Below, in pieces: positions 8,547-16,798 of a stretch of DNA of 64,000 bases. The DNA comes from Paenibacillus piscarius (GTDB lineage Bacteria > Bacillota > Bacilli > Paenibacillales > Paenibacillaceae). The notes beneath the pieces are model-generated. The model searched no databases, was not told the origin of the DNA, and worked only from the letters and a program-made list of their open reading frames with translations. The stretch is taken from contig NZ_JAIEUI010000018.1 of NCBI RefSeq assembly GCF_022234545.1, positions 90,704-154,703 of the forward strand. The letters are read 5' to 3'. The position numbers were made by a program, and so were the translations under genes. Position 1 is the stretch's first letter. Each line of letters begins with the position of its first letter.

Positions 8547-9562
8547 TAGTATTCAAGATGCTCCTTCTCATGAACCCGTTTGTGGAAGATGAAATAACTC
8601 CAGATCTGATAGCCCAGCACGAACGGCAGCAGCGTCAGCGCTACAATCGTCATCACCTTCAGCGAATAAGGACCGGAAGCCGCATTCGTAATCGTCAGGT
8701 TGAACGCCTGATCCAGCGAGCTGATCATCACCCGCGGGAACAAGCCGATGAAGATCGAAGCCACCGACAGCGCCATAACCGCGCCGGTCATTCCGAAGGC
8801 GAAGCCGTCTTTCTTCTTGGTCATGAAGTACCCGGCCAGCAGGTATGCGGCAACACCCAGCACTACGACAATCCAGAGCAGCACACCACGCTTGTCGAAG
8901 ATGTCTGTCATCGTGTACGTCATGACAATGAAGGCCACCAGCAGCACCGCGAGCGGAATCAGCAGCTTCTGGGCCAGCTTGCGCGCCCGTTCCTGCAGAT
9001 CGCCAAGCGTCCGCAGCGTGGTGAACATCAGTCCGTGAACCAGACACATCAGCACCACTGTAATTCCGGCAACCACGGTATATCCATTTACAATATCGAA
9101 GAATCCGGCGTGCATTTCCATATCGCTGCCAATCGGCAAGCCCTTGATGAAGCTGGCGAATACTACAGCGAGCAGGAACGGCGGCAGGAAGCTGCCGAAG
9201 AAGATACACACATCCCATGTCTTTACCCATGCCTTGGAATCACGCTTGCCTCTGAACTCGAAGGCGACACCACGGGCAATCAGCGCCAGCAGGGCGAAGA
9301 CGAACGGAATGTAGAATCCGCTGAACAGCGTGGCATACCAGTGCGGGAAGGCGGCGAACATCGCACCGGCCCCCGTCAGCAGCCACACCTCATTCGCATC
9401 CCAGAACGGCCCGATCGAGTTGATCAGTATCCGCCGCTCCGTATCATTCTTGGCCAGAATCTGCGTCTCCATTCCTACGCCGAAGTCGAAGCCTTCCAGG
9501 AAGAAGAATCCGACGAACAGCACTCCAATCAGCAGAAACCACAGTTCATTAAGAGAAAGCAT
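8546..9562 (-). CDS. cydB: Cytochrome bd ubiquinol/menaquinol oxidase subunit II
   Basis: A 338-aa polytopic membrane protein. The N-terminal helix has the family signature LEGFDFGVGM, followed by NSIGPFWDANEVWLLTGAGAMFAAFPHWYA. CydB supports the haem-bearing CydA in high-affinity reduction of O2 at the membrane. I take the ATG at 9562, which follows AAGGAGGG; a longer reading from 9622 would overlap cydA by more and has no ribosome site. It overlaps the cydA end by 14 bases and the cydD start by one. Confidence 0.95.
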   Translation of the reverse strand: MLSLNELWFLLIGVLFVGFFFLEGFDFGVGMETQILAKNDTERRILINSIGPFWDANEVWLLTGAGAMFAAFPHWYATLFSGFYIPFVFALLALIARGVAFEFRGKRDSKAWVKTWDVCIFFGSFLPPFLLAVVFASFIKGLPIGSDMEMHAGFFDIVNGYTVVAGITVVLMCLVHGLMFTTLRTLGDLQERARKLAQKLLIPLAVLLVAFIVMTYTMTDIFDKRGVLLWIVVVLGVAAYLLAGYFMTKKKDGFAFGMTGAVMALSVASIFIGLFPRVMISSLDQAFNLTITNAASGPYSLKVMTIVALTLLPFVLGYQIWSYFIFHKRVHEKEHLEY

Positions 9563-10955
9563 GAGAGGATCCCTCCTTATTATACGGATCGTGGGATTCG
9601 CCGTGATCATTATCCATCGCATACGGGCCTTTGCGGATCACCTTGATGAACAAGCCGATCAGTACCGCACCCAGTATGGCATAGATCGCAGTGAATGAGA
9701 TTACCGAGAAGAGCACCTGACCGCTCGTAATATTAGGCGACACGCTATCCTCTGTAGTCATCAGTCCGAACACCGTCCAAGGCTGTCTCCCGATCTCCGT
9801 CATAATCCAGCCCGATGTGTTGGCGATCGGCGGAAGCAGCAGCCCCCAGAACATGAAGCGCATGAACCAGGTATTTGGTTTGTCCAGCTTTTTGCGCCAC
9901 ATGAGGTAGATTGCATATACGCCAAGGACGATCATCAGCGTACCTGCCGCAACCATGATCCGGAAGCTCCAGAAGGTTGTTTTGACAGGCGGAATATAAT
10001 TACCGGGCCCATACTCCTGTTCATATTGAGCCTGCAGCTCATTCATCCCCTTCACTTCACCGGAGAATTTACTGTACGACAGGAAGCTGAGCAGGTATGG
10101 TACCTGTATTTCATTCTTATTCGTTTTGTTCACTGTATCAATGGTGGCGAACACGGTCCAAGGTGCCGGGTCACCGCTCTTCCCCCACAGTCCTTCGGAA
10201 GCGGCCATCTTCATCGGCTGGGTCTCCACCAGATATTGCGCCTGGGCATGGCCTGCAACAGCAACACCGAACGAAGAGATAATGCCAACAATCGCCGCGA
10301 TTTCAAATGATTTACGGAAGAAAGATATCTCCTGCTTCTTCAGCAGCTTGTAAGCACTGATCCCGGTTACCAGGAAGGCGCCTGTAGCGTATGCGGCAAG
10401 AACGGTGTGCGGGAATTCCACCAGCAGCTGGCCGTTCGTAATCAGTGCGAAAATGTCATTCATTTCCGCCCGCCCATTGTTCACAGCGAAGCCTACCGGA
10501 TGCTGCATGAACGAGTTGGCAGCGAGAATCCAGAAGGCGGACAGCATCGTACCGAGAGCTACCAGCCAGATCGAGGCCAGATGCACCTTCTTGGACACCT
10601 TATCCCAGCCGAAGATCCAGATACCAATGAATGTCGACTCCATGAAAAAGGCCAGCAGCGCTTCAATCGCCAGCGGAGCCCCGAACACATCACCGACGAA
10701 GCGGGAATAATCAGACCAGTTCATGCCGAACTGGAACTCCTGCAGAATCCCTGTGACGACGCCGACTGCAAAGTTAATCAGGAACAGCTTCCCCCAGAAT
10801 TGCGCCATTCTTTTGTACTCTTCATCGCCTTTTCTGACGTACATGGTCTCCATGATCGCAATCAAGAGCGCTAGTCCGATCGATACCGGCACGAAGAAAT
10901 AATGAAAAATTGTCGTCGACGCAAATTGTATACGTGACAGCATGACTGTATCCAT
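9549..10955 (-). CDS. cydA: Cytochrome bd ubiquinol/menaquinol oxidase subunit I
   Basis: A 468-aa membrane subunit carrying haems b558, b595 and d. Conserved features seen: MDTVMLSRIQFASTTIFHYFFVPVSIGLA (haem-ligand His in helix I), the quinone-site segment GRQPWTVFGLM, and the helix pair around LLPPIANTSGWIMTEIG. The Q-loop is short, as in Gram-positive enzymes. Start ATG at 10955 follows AAGGGGAG. First gene of cydABDC. Two dyads of the Rex type (TTGTGA-N6-TCACAA form) lie upstream, so expression should rise when NADH/NAD+ is high, that is, at low oxygen. Confidence 0.96.
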   Translation of the reverse strand: MDTVMLSRIQFASTTIFHYFFVPVSIGLALLIAIMETMYVRKGDEEYKRMAQFWGKLFLINFAVGVVTGILQEFQFGMNWSDYSRFVGDVFGAPLAIEALLAFFMESTFIGIWIFGWDKVSKKVHLASIWLVALGTMLSAFWILAANSFMQHPVGFAVNNGRAEMNDIFALITNGQLLVEFPHTVLAAYATGAFLVTGISAYKLLKKQEISFFRKSFEIAAIVGIISSFGVAVAGHAQAQYLVETQPMKMAASEGLWGKSGDPAPWTVFATIDTVNKTNKNEIQVPYLLSFLSYSKFSGEVKGMNELQAQYEQEYGPGNYIPPVKTTFWSFRIMVAAGTLMIVLGVYAIYLMWRKKLDKPNTWFMRFMFWGLLLPPIANTSGWIMTEIGRQPWTVFGLMTTEDSVSPNITSGQVLFSVISFTAIYAILGAVLIGLFIKVIRKGPYAMDNDHGESHDPYNKEGSSHAFS

Positions 10956-11015
10956 GTGTCTCCCCTTCCTTCTCCCTATTGGTACGTCTATTCTGTCAAA
11001 TTTCCGGCAAGGTAA

Positions 11016-11033
11016 GTGTGACAATAATCACAC
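11016..11033. promoter_or_regulatory. Rex-type operator, promoter-proximal, with overlapping -10
   Basis: GTGTGA-CAATAA-TCACAC is a perfect 6-6-6 dyad; one more base pair on each side also matches (A...T). A likely reverse-strand -10 (TATAGT, 11032-11037) overlaps it, which fits direct repression of cydA. Rex control of cyd operons is established in Bacillus. Confidence 0.7.
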
Positions 11034-11067
11034 TATACGCCCTGTTTTAGCATTAAAATCAATAAAT

Positions 11068-11085
11068 TTGTGACAAATATCACAA
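11068..11085. promoter_or_regulatory. Rex operator, distal
   Basis: TTGTGA-CAAATA-TCACAA matches the outer half-sites of the Rex consensus TTGTGAA-N4-TTCACAA exactly and is symmetric for 7 bp per arm (TTTGTGA/TCACAAA). It lies 52 bp upstream of the proximal site, about five helical turns. Confidence 0.8.
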
Positions 11086-11102
11086 AATCGCGTTCATAAA
11101 GC

Positions 11103-11130
11103 AAAAAAAATAAGACGGTTTCACCGTCTT
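11103..11130 (-). terminator. Terminator of the ydjO-like gene
   Basis: Stem AAGACGGT/ACCGTCTT with a 3-base loop followed on the reverse strand by eight T residues. It separates the ydjO-like gene from the cydA promoter region. Confidence 0.9.
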
Positions 11131-11176
11131 GACATTTGTTCACGCGTATTCGCTCTTGTCTCATAAAGGCATGGGT

Positions 11177-11407
11177 CTAGGTAATGGAAATACCTTTCTT
11201 AAGCGACTTGAGATCGCCATTTGAATTAAGCAATTGCGGAAGCATCTTCATGCTGCGCACCATCGGAGAATGGCAGAGAGGGCATTCGGGCGCATGTTCA
11301 AAAGAGAAATTGTCCCTCATCCATCCGTTACATTCATCGTTAGTGCAAGCCCAGATTGCAGTATTTTCTTCTGGTACTTCCTCCAGAGGCTTCTTCCGGT
11401 AGTTCAT
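11177..11407 (-). CDS. ydjO: Cold-inducible YdjO-like zinc-ribbon protein
   Basis: A 76-aa protein with two cysteine pairs: C-TNDE-C near residue 22 and CPLC near residue 46. They form a probable zinc ribbon, as in the YdjO family, whose Bacillus member is cold-inducible. The ATG at 11407 follows AAGGAGG; the ORF could be read from 11428 but without a ribosome site. It lies directly downstream of a CspA-family gene but is separated from it by a terminator. The molecular role of the family is unknown. Confidence 0.8.
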   Translation of the reverse strand: MNYRKKPLEEVPEENTAIWACTNDECNGWMRDNFSFEHAPECPLCHSPMVRSMKMLPQLLNSNGDLKSLKKGISIT

Positions 11408-11465
11408 TGCCGTTCCTCCTTCCTTCATGCTGCAAGCTCAGATAACTATTCTATTCGGTTTTGAT

Positions 11466-11508
11466 AAAAAAAGACCGTCCCAACTTTCACAAGCGGGGAC
11501 GGTTCTTC
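11466..11508 (-). terminator. Terminator of the cold shock gene
   Basis: Arms ACCGTCCC and GGGACGGT followed on the reverse strand by a run of T residues, immediately after the cspA stop codon. Confidence 0.85.
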
Positions 11509-11514
11509 AATTAA

Positions 11515-11715
11515 TTACAGTTTTACAACGTTTTCGGCTTGTGGTCCACGGTTGCCTTGAACAACGTTGAATTCAACGCGTTGGCCTTCATCCAAAGTCT
11601 TGAAGCCTTCGCCTGTGATAGCGCTGAAGTGTACGAATACGTCGCTTCCGCCTTCAACTTCGATGAATCCAAATCCTTTTTCAGCGTTGAACCATTTAAC
11701 TGTACCTGTTTGCAT
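11515..11715 (-). CDS. csp: Cold shock protein, CspA family
   Basis: A 66-aa single cold-shock domain, MQTGTVKWFNAEKGFGFIEV..., with RNP1 (KGFGFI) and RNP2 (VFVHF) for single-stranded nucleic acid binding. It acts as an RNA chaperone and transcription antiterminator in the cytoplasm. The ATG at 11715 follows GGAGGT; the longer reading from 11730 is not supported. The gene is monocistronic, with a long AT-rich upstream region where a cold-responsive leader would be expected. Confidence 0.96.
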   Translation of the reverse strand: MQTGTVKWFNAEKGFGFIEVEGGSDVFVHFSAITGEGFKTLDEGQRVEFNVVQGNRGPQAENVVKL

Positions 11716-12108
11716 GTGTGTTACCTCCACAAATTTAAATTAATATGTTCTTTTTATCTTCAGACAAAGAAAAAATTCACACATTGAGAAAGGTTGCACC
11801 AACTTGACAGCCCTTTTCAATACGAGAATTAGGTATCAATGTGTATCTGTATAAGTAATTTTATGTTACCACACCTCAATAACAAAGGCAAGCTATCTCA
11901 TCCTATTTTCTCCGGTTTTTCCCTTTTCAGGTCCCCCTCCCAATGTAAGGGCTACCAGACGAGCTGGCAGATTAAAAATACATACTATTCTTTACCCCGT
12001 TGCCATACTATTGAAACGGCACCGCCCCCTAATTTATTCTTCAGGGGACGGCATGAACCGTTTCCTTGATCATGACTGCTTCACTATTATATACAGCCGT
12101 TTCCCAAT
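11716..12108. other. Intergenic region between csp and htrA
   Basis: Nearly 400 bases without a convincing gene. The csp-proximal ~130 bases are AT-rich and probably carry the csp promoter and 5' leader, including a small hairpin GTTG-gtg-CAAC. Further out (12015-12056) a nested stem forms (AAACGG...CCGTTT around GTCCCCT...AGGGGGC). It has no T-run and may mark the htrA 3' end. I see nothing else. Confidence 0.4.
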
Positions 12109-13356
12109 TTATTCTCCCGGTTTCTCCAAAAGTTTCACGGTCGCCTGCTTCACCTCACCATTACGGTAGAAGGTGATCTTCAGCTTGTCGCCGATCTTGG
12201 TATGATCGTACAGATATTTGCGCAAAGACAGGGTGGAGGTAATCGGCTTGTCGTTGAACTTCGTAATCACATCGTTGAATTGCAGTCCCGCTTCCTTCGC
12301 CGGTCCAACAGCATCCAGCACCACAACGCCATCGGTGACTGCCTTCGGAAGATTCAGCTCCTTGCGCTGATCTTCGGCAAGCGGCACATACGGATTATTC
12401 AGATCTACCGAATATACGCCCAGGTACGAACGGGCAATCCGCCCCTTGGCCGTCAGCTCATTGGCCGTATTCATGACATGATTGGCCGGAATGGCAAATC
12501 CCAGGCCCTCTACACCCGTATCGGAGATCTTCATCGTATTGATTCCGATCACCTTGCCGTTCAAATCCACCAGCGCCCCACCGCTGTTGCCCTCATTGAT
12601 GGCCGCATCGGTCTGAATGACCTCCTGCTCCCAGTCATATACCCCATCCTGGTTCAGTGATACGGGGATCGTCCGCTCTGTGTAGCTGACAATGCCTGAA
12701 GTCAGCGTGTCGCCAAGACCCAGCGGGTTGCCGATGGCAATGACGGTCTCGCCCAGCCGCAGCTTGGAGGAATCCCCGATCTCTGCAACCGTATGGATGC
12801 CCTTGGCATCAATGGAGAGCACTGCAATGTCGCTGACCTTGTCTGCACCTACCAGCTCGGCTTTGCGTGTCTCGCCGTCAACCGTTACAATCTCCAGCTT
12901 ACCGGCGCCTTCAATAACATGATTATTGGTAATGATAAATGCCTTGTTGTCGTCCTTCTTATAGATAACTCCCGAGCCTAATGCCGATTCATCGAGAATA
13001 TTGAGTTCCTTGTTATCTTCCTTATGGTTAATAATACTGACTACCGCAGGGCGGACATGTGCAGCTGCCTGAATGATCCGGTCGTACGGGTCGGAGCTGC
13101 TGGCAGCCACTTTATCAATAATCACCGGAGCCTGTGCCTTCTCCCGGGTGAACTGTCCTGTTACCGTGCCGAACAGCAGGACGGCTACTACCGCACTGCA
13201 GAGCGAGCAGATCAGCGCCACCTGCCAGGTAGCCAGAGAGCGCCTGGATTTACGGACTGCCCATTTACCTTCAGCGAAGCCGCCGGAGGAACCGGATTTG
13301 CCGTTTCTGCGCCGCGACACCTTGGTTGAATAGAAATCATCATCGAATAATCCCAC
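12109..13356 (-). CDS. htrA: HtrA-like membrane-anchored serine protease (YyxA/HtrC type)
   Basis: A 415-aa protein from the proposed GTG start at 13356 (MGLFDDDFYSTK...), preceded by GAGAAGG; an upstream ATG at 13392 is the alternative. A basic cytoplasmic segment leads into one transmembrane helix (WQVALICSLCSAVVAVLLFGTV). The trypsin-like domain follows, with the triad in TNNHVIEGA (His), SDIAVLSID (Asp) and NEGNSGGALVD (Ser), and then a C-terminal PDZ domain (GPAKEAGLQFNDVITKFNDKPI). It degrades or refolds damaged envelope proteins outside the membrane. Its place after walJ matches the Bacillus wal operon, but here the small plus-strand ORF at 13714 lies between them. Confidence 0.92.
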   Translation of the reverse strand: MGLFDDDFYSTKVSRRRNGKSGSSGGFAEGKWAVRKSRRSLATWQVALICSLCSAVVAVLLFGTVTGQFTREKAQAPVIIDKVAASSSDPYDRIIQAAAHVRPAVVSIINHKEDNKELNILDESALGSGVIYKKDDNKAFIITNNHVIEGAGKLEIVTVDGETRKAELVGADKVSDIAVLSIDAKGIHTVAEIGDSSKLRLGETVIAIGNPLGLGDTLTSGIVSYTERTIPVSLNQDGVYDWEQEVIQTDAAINEGNSGGALVDLNGKVIGINTMKISDTGVEGLGFAIPANHVMNTANELTAKGRIARSYLGVYSVDLNNPYVPLAEDQRKELNLPKAVTDGVVVLDAVGPAKEAGLQFNDVITKFNDKPITSTLSLRKYLYDHTKIGDKLKITFYRNGEVKQATVKLLEKPGE

Positions 13357-13713
13357 GTTACCTTCTCTCCCCTCTATTGCCACTGCATTCATGACCTGAA
13401 CGCCAAGCAACCACGCCCGAGCTTAACCGCTATATCTCTTAGACTTCACGAAGTGCTAAAAGGTTTCACATGATGTATTCACCACATTTCTGTGGGTTCT
13501 AAGCGCAAGGGATGTCTCTTACTCTTACAAGCTATCAAAATATCAAATGCTTGTATCCGGAATATTTTGCAACTTAAAAGACTACAATAGTATTAGTTCG
13601 TTCTTTATGATTGTATCACAGGCAGCCGTGCGGCCCGCATTTTTTCTGTGTAAAAAAGTTGTAAATAATTTACTCCCCCAAAACATTCGCTTCCCCAAGG
13701 AGGGCTGGACACG
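13357..13713. other. Divergent promoter region of htrA and the 68-aa ORF
   Basis: About 350 AT-rich bases. It must contain the htrA promoter (reverse) and that of the 68-aa ORF (forward). A forward TTGCAA (near 13567) with a TATTAG about 18 bases later is a weak candidate. No repeats or RNA genes recognised. Confidence 0.3.
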
Positions 13714-13920
13714 ATGGAGTCTTTTTCAGCAAGTAATGATCTGGTACAGTTTATCGGCAAGCTGGGTGACCTTAAGGATGAGCACTATCAGCTGATTCTC
13801 GTCCAACATGCGATGATTGAGCTGCTGATTGAAAAAGGGGTATTCTCCCGCCAGGAGCTGGAACACAAAGTTACCGAAATCGACCGCCTTATGACTGGCT
13901 CACCTTATCCCATGGCGTAG
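13714..13920 (+). CDS. Small hypothetical protein, 68 aa
   Basis: ATG at 13714 is preceded by AAGGAGGG at good spacing, which makes it a credible gene although it runs against its neighbours. The product is predicted to be mostly alpha-helical and acidic. It has a LxxHxMIELLIEKGVFSRQELEHKVTEID segment that superficially resembles the helix in nitrile hydratase beta/accessory proteins; that likeness is not enough for a function. Its last 32 bases overlap the 3' end of walJ on the other strand, so the two transcripts are antisense at their ends. I do not recognise a family. Confidence 0.65.
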   Translation: MESFSASNDLVQFIGKLGDLKDEHYQLILVQHAMIELLIEKGVFSRQELEHKVTEIDRLMTGSPYPMA

Positions 13921-14695
13921 GCCGGTCGTAGTAGGTATCGCAGAGCCGGAATTCGCTGTCTTTATAAAAGCAGCCCCGGTCCTCCATCGCTCCGCGCACG
14001 GACATCTTCGCCAGATCCATCATATTGTGGTCTCTGCTTAAGTGTGCCAGATAGGCCCGTTTGGTCCTTCCTGTCAGAATCTCGCTGAGTGCTGCGCCTG
14101 CCGCCTCATTAGACAGATGGCCCAGATCGCCCAGAATCCGCCGCTTGGTGTTCCACGGATACCGCCCCATCCGCAGCATTTCGATGTCATGATTCGATTC
14201 CAGCACCAGCACATCGGCATCCGATATAGCCGCCCTCACCTTATCGCTGACATACCCGAGGTCGGTGGCTACGCAGAGCTTCTCCTTACCATCGTAGAAA
14301 TTATAAGCTACCGGCTCCGCAGCATCGTGGGAGATTGCGAATGACTCCACCCGCATACTGCCGAAATCCCGGTGCTGTCCGGTCTCCAGAATAACCTTGT
14401 TATGCTCAGCAATCTTGCCGATTCCCTTCTCAATCGCCCCCCACGTGTTCTGGTTCGCATAGATCGGCAGATCATATTTGCGGGCCATTGCACCAAGCCC
14501 TTTAATATGGTCAGAATGCTCGTGGGTGACCAGAATTCCGTCCAGATCGGTTCCCGTCAGCTCCCGCATCGCCAGCAGCTCATCGATCCGCTTTGCGCTT
14601 AATCCCGCATCAATCATAAGTGTAGTTTCGCCGTTGCGCACCACTGTCACATTCCCGGTAGAACCGCTGGACAGCACTGTAAATGAAATCCCCAT
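13889..14695 (-). CDS. walJ: WalJ (YycJ) metallo-beta-lactamase-fold exonuclease
   Basis: A 268-aa cytoplasmic MBL-fold protein. The metal-binding motif THEHSDH follows the typical first strand (LMIDAGLS). A second ligand Asp/His region is LCVATDLGY and the C-terminal His is in LAHLSRDHN. The family acts as a 5'-to-3' DNA exonuclease implicated in coordinating replication and cell division. The ATG at 14695 (MGISFTVLSSGS) follows GGAGAG; the 54-codon upstream extension lies in another gene's region and is not real. Fifth gene of the wal operon, 16 bp after yycI. Confidence 0.95.
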   Translation of the reverse strand: MGISFTVLSSGSTGNVTVVRNGETTLMIDAGLSAKRIDELLAMRELTGTDLDGILVTHEHSDHIKGLGAMARKYDLPIYANQNTWGAIEKGIGKIAEHNKVILETGQHRDFGSMRVESFAISHDAAEPVAYNFYDGKEKLCVATDLGYVSDKVRAAISDADVLVLESNHDIEMLRMGRYPWNTKRRILGDLGHLSNEAAGAALSEILTGRTKRAYLAHLSRDHNMMDLAKMSVRGAMEDRGCFYKDSEFRLCDTYYDRPTPWDKVSQS

Positions 14696-14711
14696 ATCTC
14701 TCCTGCTCCTT

Positions 14712-15452
14712 CTACTCTGTTGTCTTGGGACTGATAATGTCCGCGCTGATTGCATCCATATAATAGGCGCTTCCGTCCTCCAGGATGAACCGCCACATCG
14801 GCGAAGCCACCTGGCTCTCAGAGTTGAACAGCTCCCCGTAGTAGCCCAGCTCAATCTCCTTCACAGCCGCATTTGCCGGAAAATACTTCTCGATCAGACT
14901 GCTCAGCGCCTGCGAGGCCGGCAGCACCTTCTGCAGGTTATCGCTCCGGCTCGCCCCGATCTCAATCTGCGGTCTGCGGTACGCTACAATCTTCTGGTCG
15001 CTGTTAATCAGCTCCAGCCTCACTCTGAACAAAGACCACTTGCCGTCTACCAGCGGATGCAGCACGAACTTGCCTACCTCGCTCTCCTGCGAATCGAACC
15101 GGTAATTGGCAATGTCGGGAATCTCGTCCTTCAGCAGGCTGCTGAGCTCGGAGAACGAGGAATACATCAGCTTGCTGTCAATCGGCTCCTTCAGCTTCAC
15201 CGGCGGCTCGTTCTGCTCCTCCCCGGAGTAACGGTAAGTAATATCCGGCAGCAGCGGAGTGGCGGCCGGAATGGGGCACAGCAGCCGGATATCCTTCTCC
15301 TCCATCACCGCCTGGGTCTCGGCGGACAGGGAAGTGAAGTCCAGCCCTGCGCTGACCTGATCGCGCACATCCACCCACAGCTGATAACACAGCAGCAGAT
15401 TAAGCACCAGAAAGGCGTATATCAGTACACTTTTGGCCCTGCCCCAGTCCAT
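14712..15452 (-). CDS. yycI: WalK regulator YycI
   Basis: A 246-aa protein with a single N-terminal membrane helix (AKSVLIYAFLVLNLLLCYQLWV) and an extracytoplasmic domain. YycI and YycH bind the WalK sensor at the membrane and modulate it. ATG at 15452 follows AAGGAGGG. It sits between yycH and walJ, 53 bp after yycH. Sequence identity is low in this family, so assignment rests on topology, length and operon position. Confidence 0.9.
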   Translation of the reverse strand: MDWGRAKSVLIYAFLVLNLLLCYQLWVDVRDQVSAGLDFTSLSAETQAVMEEKDIRLLCPIPAATPLLPDITYRYSGEEQNEPPVKLKEPIDSKLMYSSFSELSSLLKDEIPDIANYRFDSQESEVGKFVLHPLVDGKWSLFRVRLELINSDQKIVAYRRPQIEIGASRSDNLQKVLPASQALSSLIEKYFPANAAVKEIELGYYGELFNSESQVASPMWRFILEDGSAYYMDAISADIISPKTTE

Positions 15453-15505
15453 GCCGCTTCCCTCCTTAAGAATCACAGCCTTATCATCCTTGCCTCAGAC
15501 ATTCC

Positions 15506-16798
15506 TCAGTTCAGCGTCAGCACACTTCCGTCAAGCAGCGTGACCCGCCACACCGGATGGAGCTGCAGCTTATTCTCCTTCAGTGAAGGCATATATGCAG
15601 GGGTAAGATCGGTTATCCGCTGAACATTATTGATCTGCGCCAGCTGCTGCTTCAGCGCTTCGCCGCCGGACAGCTCCACGATGGTCTTCTCCGACTTGCC
15701 CTCATCCATATACATCAGTGAACGTTCATACGATGAGACGGTCCCTTGCTGCAGCTCCAGATGGATGACACCGTACTGAAGCTGCGGATTGCCCATAATC
15801 GGATAGGAGCCGGACGGGTAGGCCCCGTAGTATTGCTGGAACGTTACCTTGCGGTCCTGCCGGCCTTCCTCTGTGGCGGCCAGTCTGTAGGTTCCGTTCC
15901 ATCCGCCGTGCCGGTTGACGAAATCGACCGCCTCCAGCGCATCCTTGGCCGGAGTGCTGTCGCCGTCAGGCAGGGCAGCCGGATCGCTGTAGCTCATCCA
16001 GTTCTGCTCCTGATCCACCTGCAGGCTGCGTTTGCTGTCGGTATAGATTTTGGACCCGTCCTTCTCGGGAATGTAGCGGGTACTGCCCGCATCGAAGAAC
16101 AGATTGCTCTGCATCTGCTCGATAGTATACATCCCTGCAGGCATGGCCACCTCGACCAGCGGAACTGCTGCCTCGGGCAGATAATAGTCTCCGTTCACGG
16201 TAGTATACCTGGTCAGATTCCTGCCGAAGTCCACATGCTGCTGCACATCCTGCACGGTAAGGTCAGCCTTCGCTGCCTCATACACAATATCCCCGCGGGT
16301 GCTGAAGAAGATGGCATGCGCCTTGGAATCATTCTTGACATTGTAGATCCAGATCCGGTCAATACTCTCCCCCTCGAACAGGGAATCCGGCGAGATCTGC
16401 ATCACCCGCTGCAGCAGCGTGACCGGAATGCCAGACCCGAATGACAGCTCAATGCCGGGATTCTCGCGGCGGATCTTATCCCAGTCGAAATCCTGCACCG
16501 ACCGCCGCTGGAAGCTCTCGAAGCTGCGGCCGTTCATACGGTTCAGAATCAGGTTGTAGAAGGTGGAGCTGGGGTAGAACAGCGTATGCTTGTCCTCCCC
16601 CATATGGATGACCATTCTGTCCGGGTAGAGCAGGTTCTCGACCTTCTCCTCGGGGCCCATATTATCCGTCTTCACATACAGGTTCTTGGACAGCACCGCC
16701 GAGTCACTCCCAGGCAGCCTATAGATCAGATAATAACTCTCCACCAGGCTTCCGAGAATGAGCACCACCAGCACCCATGACTTGATTTTCTCCTTCAC
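15506..16798 (-). CDS. yycH: WalK regulator YycH
   Basis: A 430-aa protein with one N-terminal signal-anchor (KSWVLVVLILGSLVESYYLIY) followed by a large extracytoplasmic region. With YycI it controls WalK activity from the outer face of the membrane. Its start overlaps the walK stop by 4 bases. Third gene in walRK-yycHI-walJ. The extracytoplasmic sequence varies widely between genera, so recognition is largely contextual. Confidence 0.92.
   Translation of the reverse strand: MKEKIKSWVLVVLILGSLVESYYLIYRLPGSDSAVLSKNLYVKTDNMGPEEKVENLLYPDRMVIHMGEDKHTLFYPSSTFYNLILNRMNGRSFESFQRRSVQDFDWDKIRRENPGIELSFGSGIPVTLLQRVMQISPDSLFEGESIDRIWIYNVKNDSKAHAIFFSTRGDIVYEAAKADLTVQDVQQHVDFGRNLTRYTTVNGDYYLPEAAVPLVEVAMPAGMYTIEQMQSNLFFDAGSTRYIPEKDGSKIYTDSKRSLQVDQEQNWMSYSDPAALPDGDSTPAKDALEAVDFVNRHGGWNGTYRLAATEEGRQDRKVTFQQYYGAYPSGSYPIMGNPQLQYGVIHLELQQGTVSSYERSLMYMDEGKSEKTIVELSGGEALKQQLAQINNVQRITDLTPAYMPSLKENKLQLHPVWRVTLLDGSVLTLN

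Noticed and set aside
12015..12056. Intrinsic terminator after htrA
   Set aside because: The nested stem is strong but no T-run follows on the reverse strand; mentioned only in the intergenic entry.
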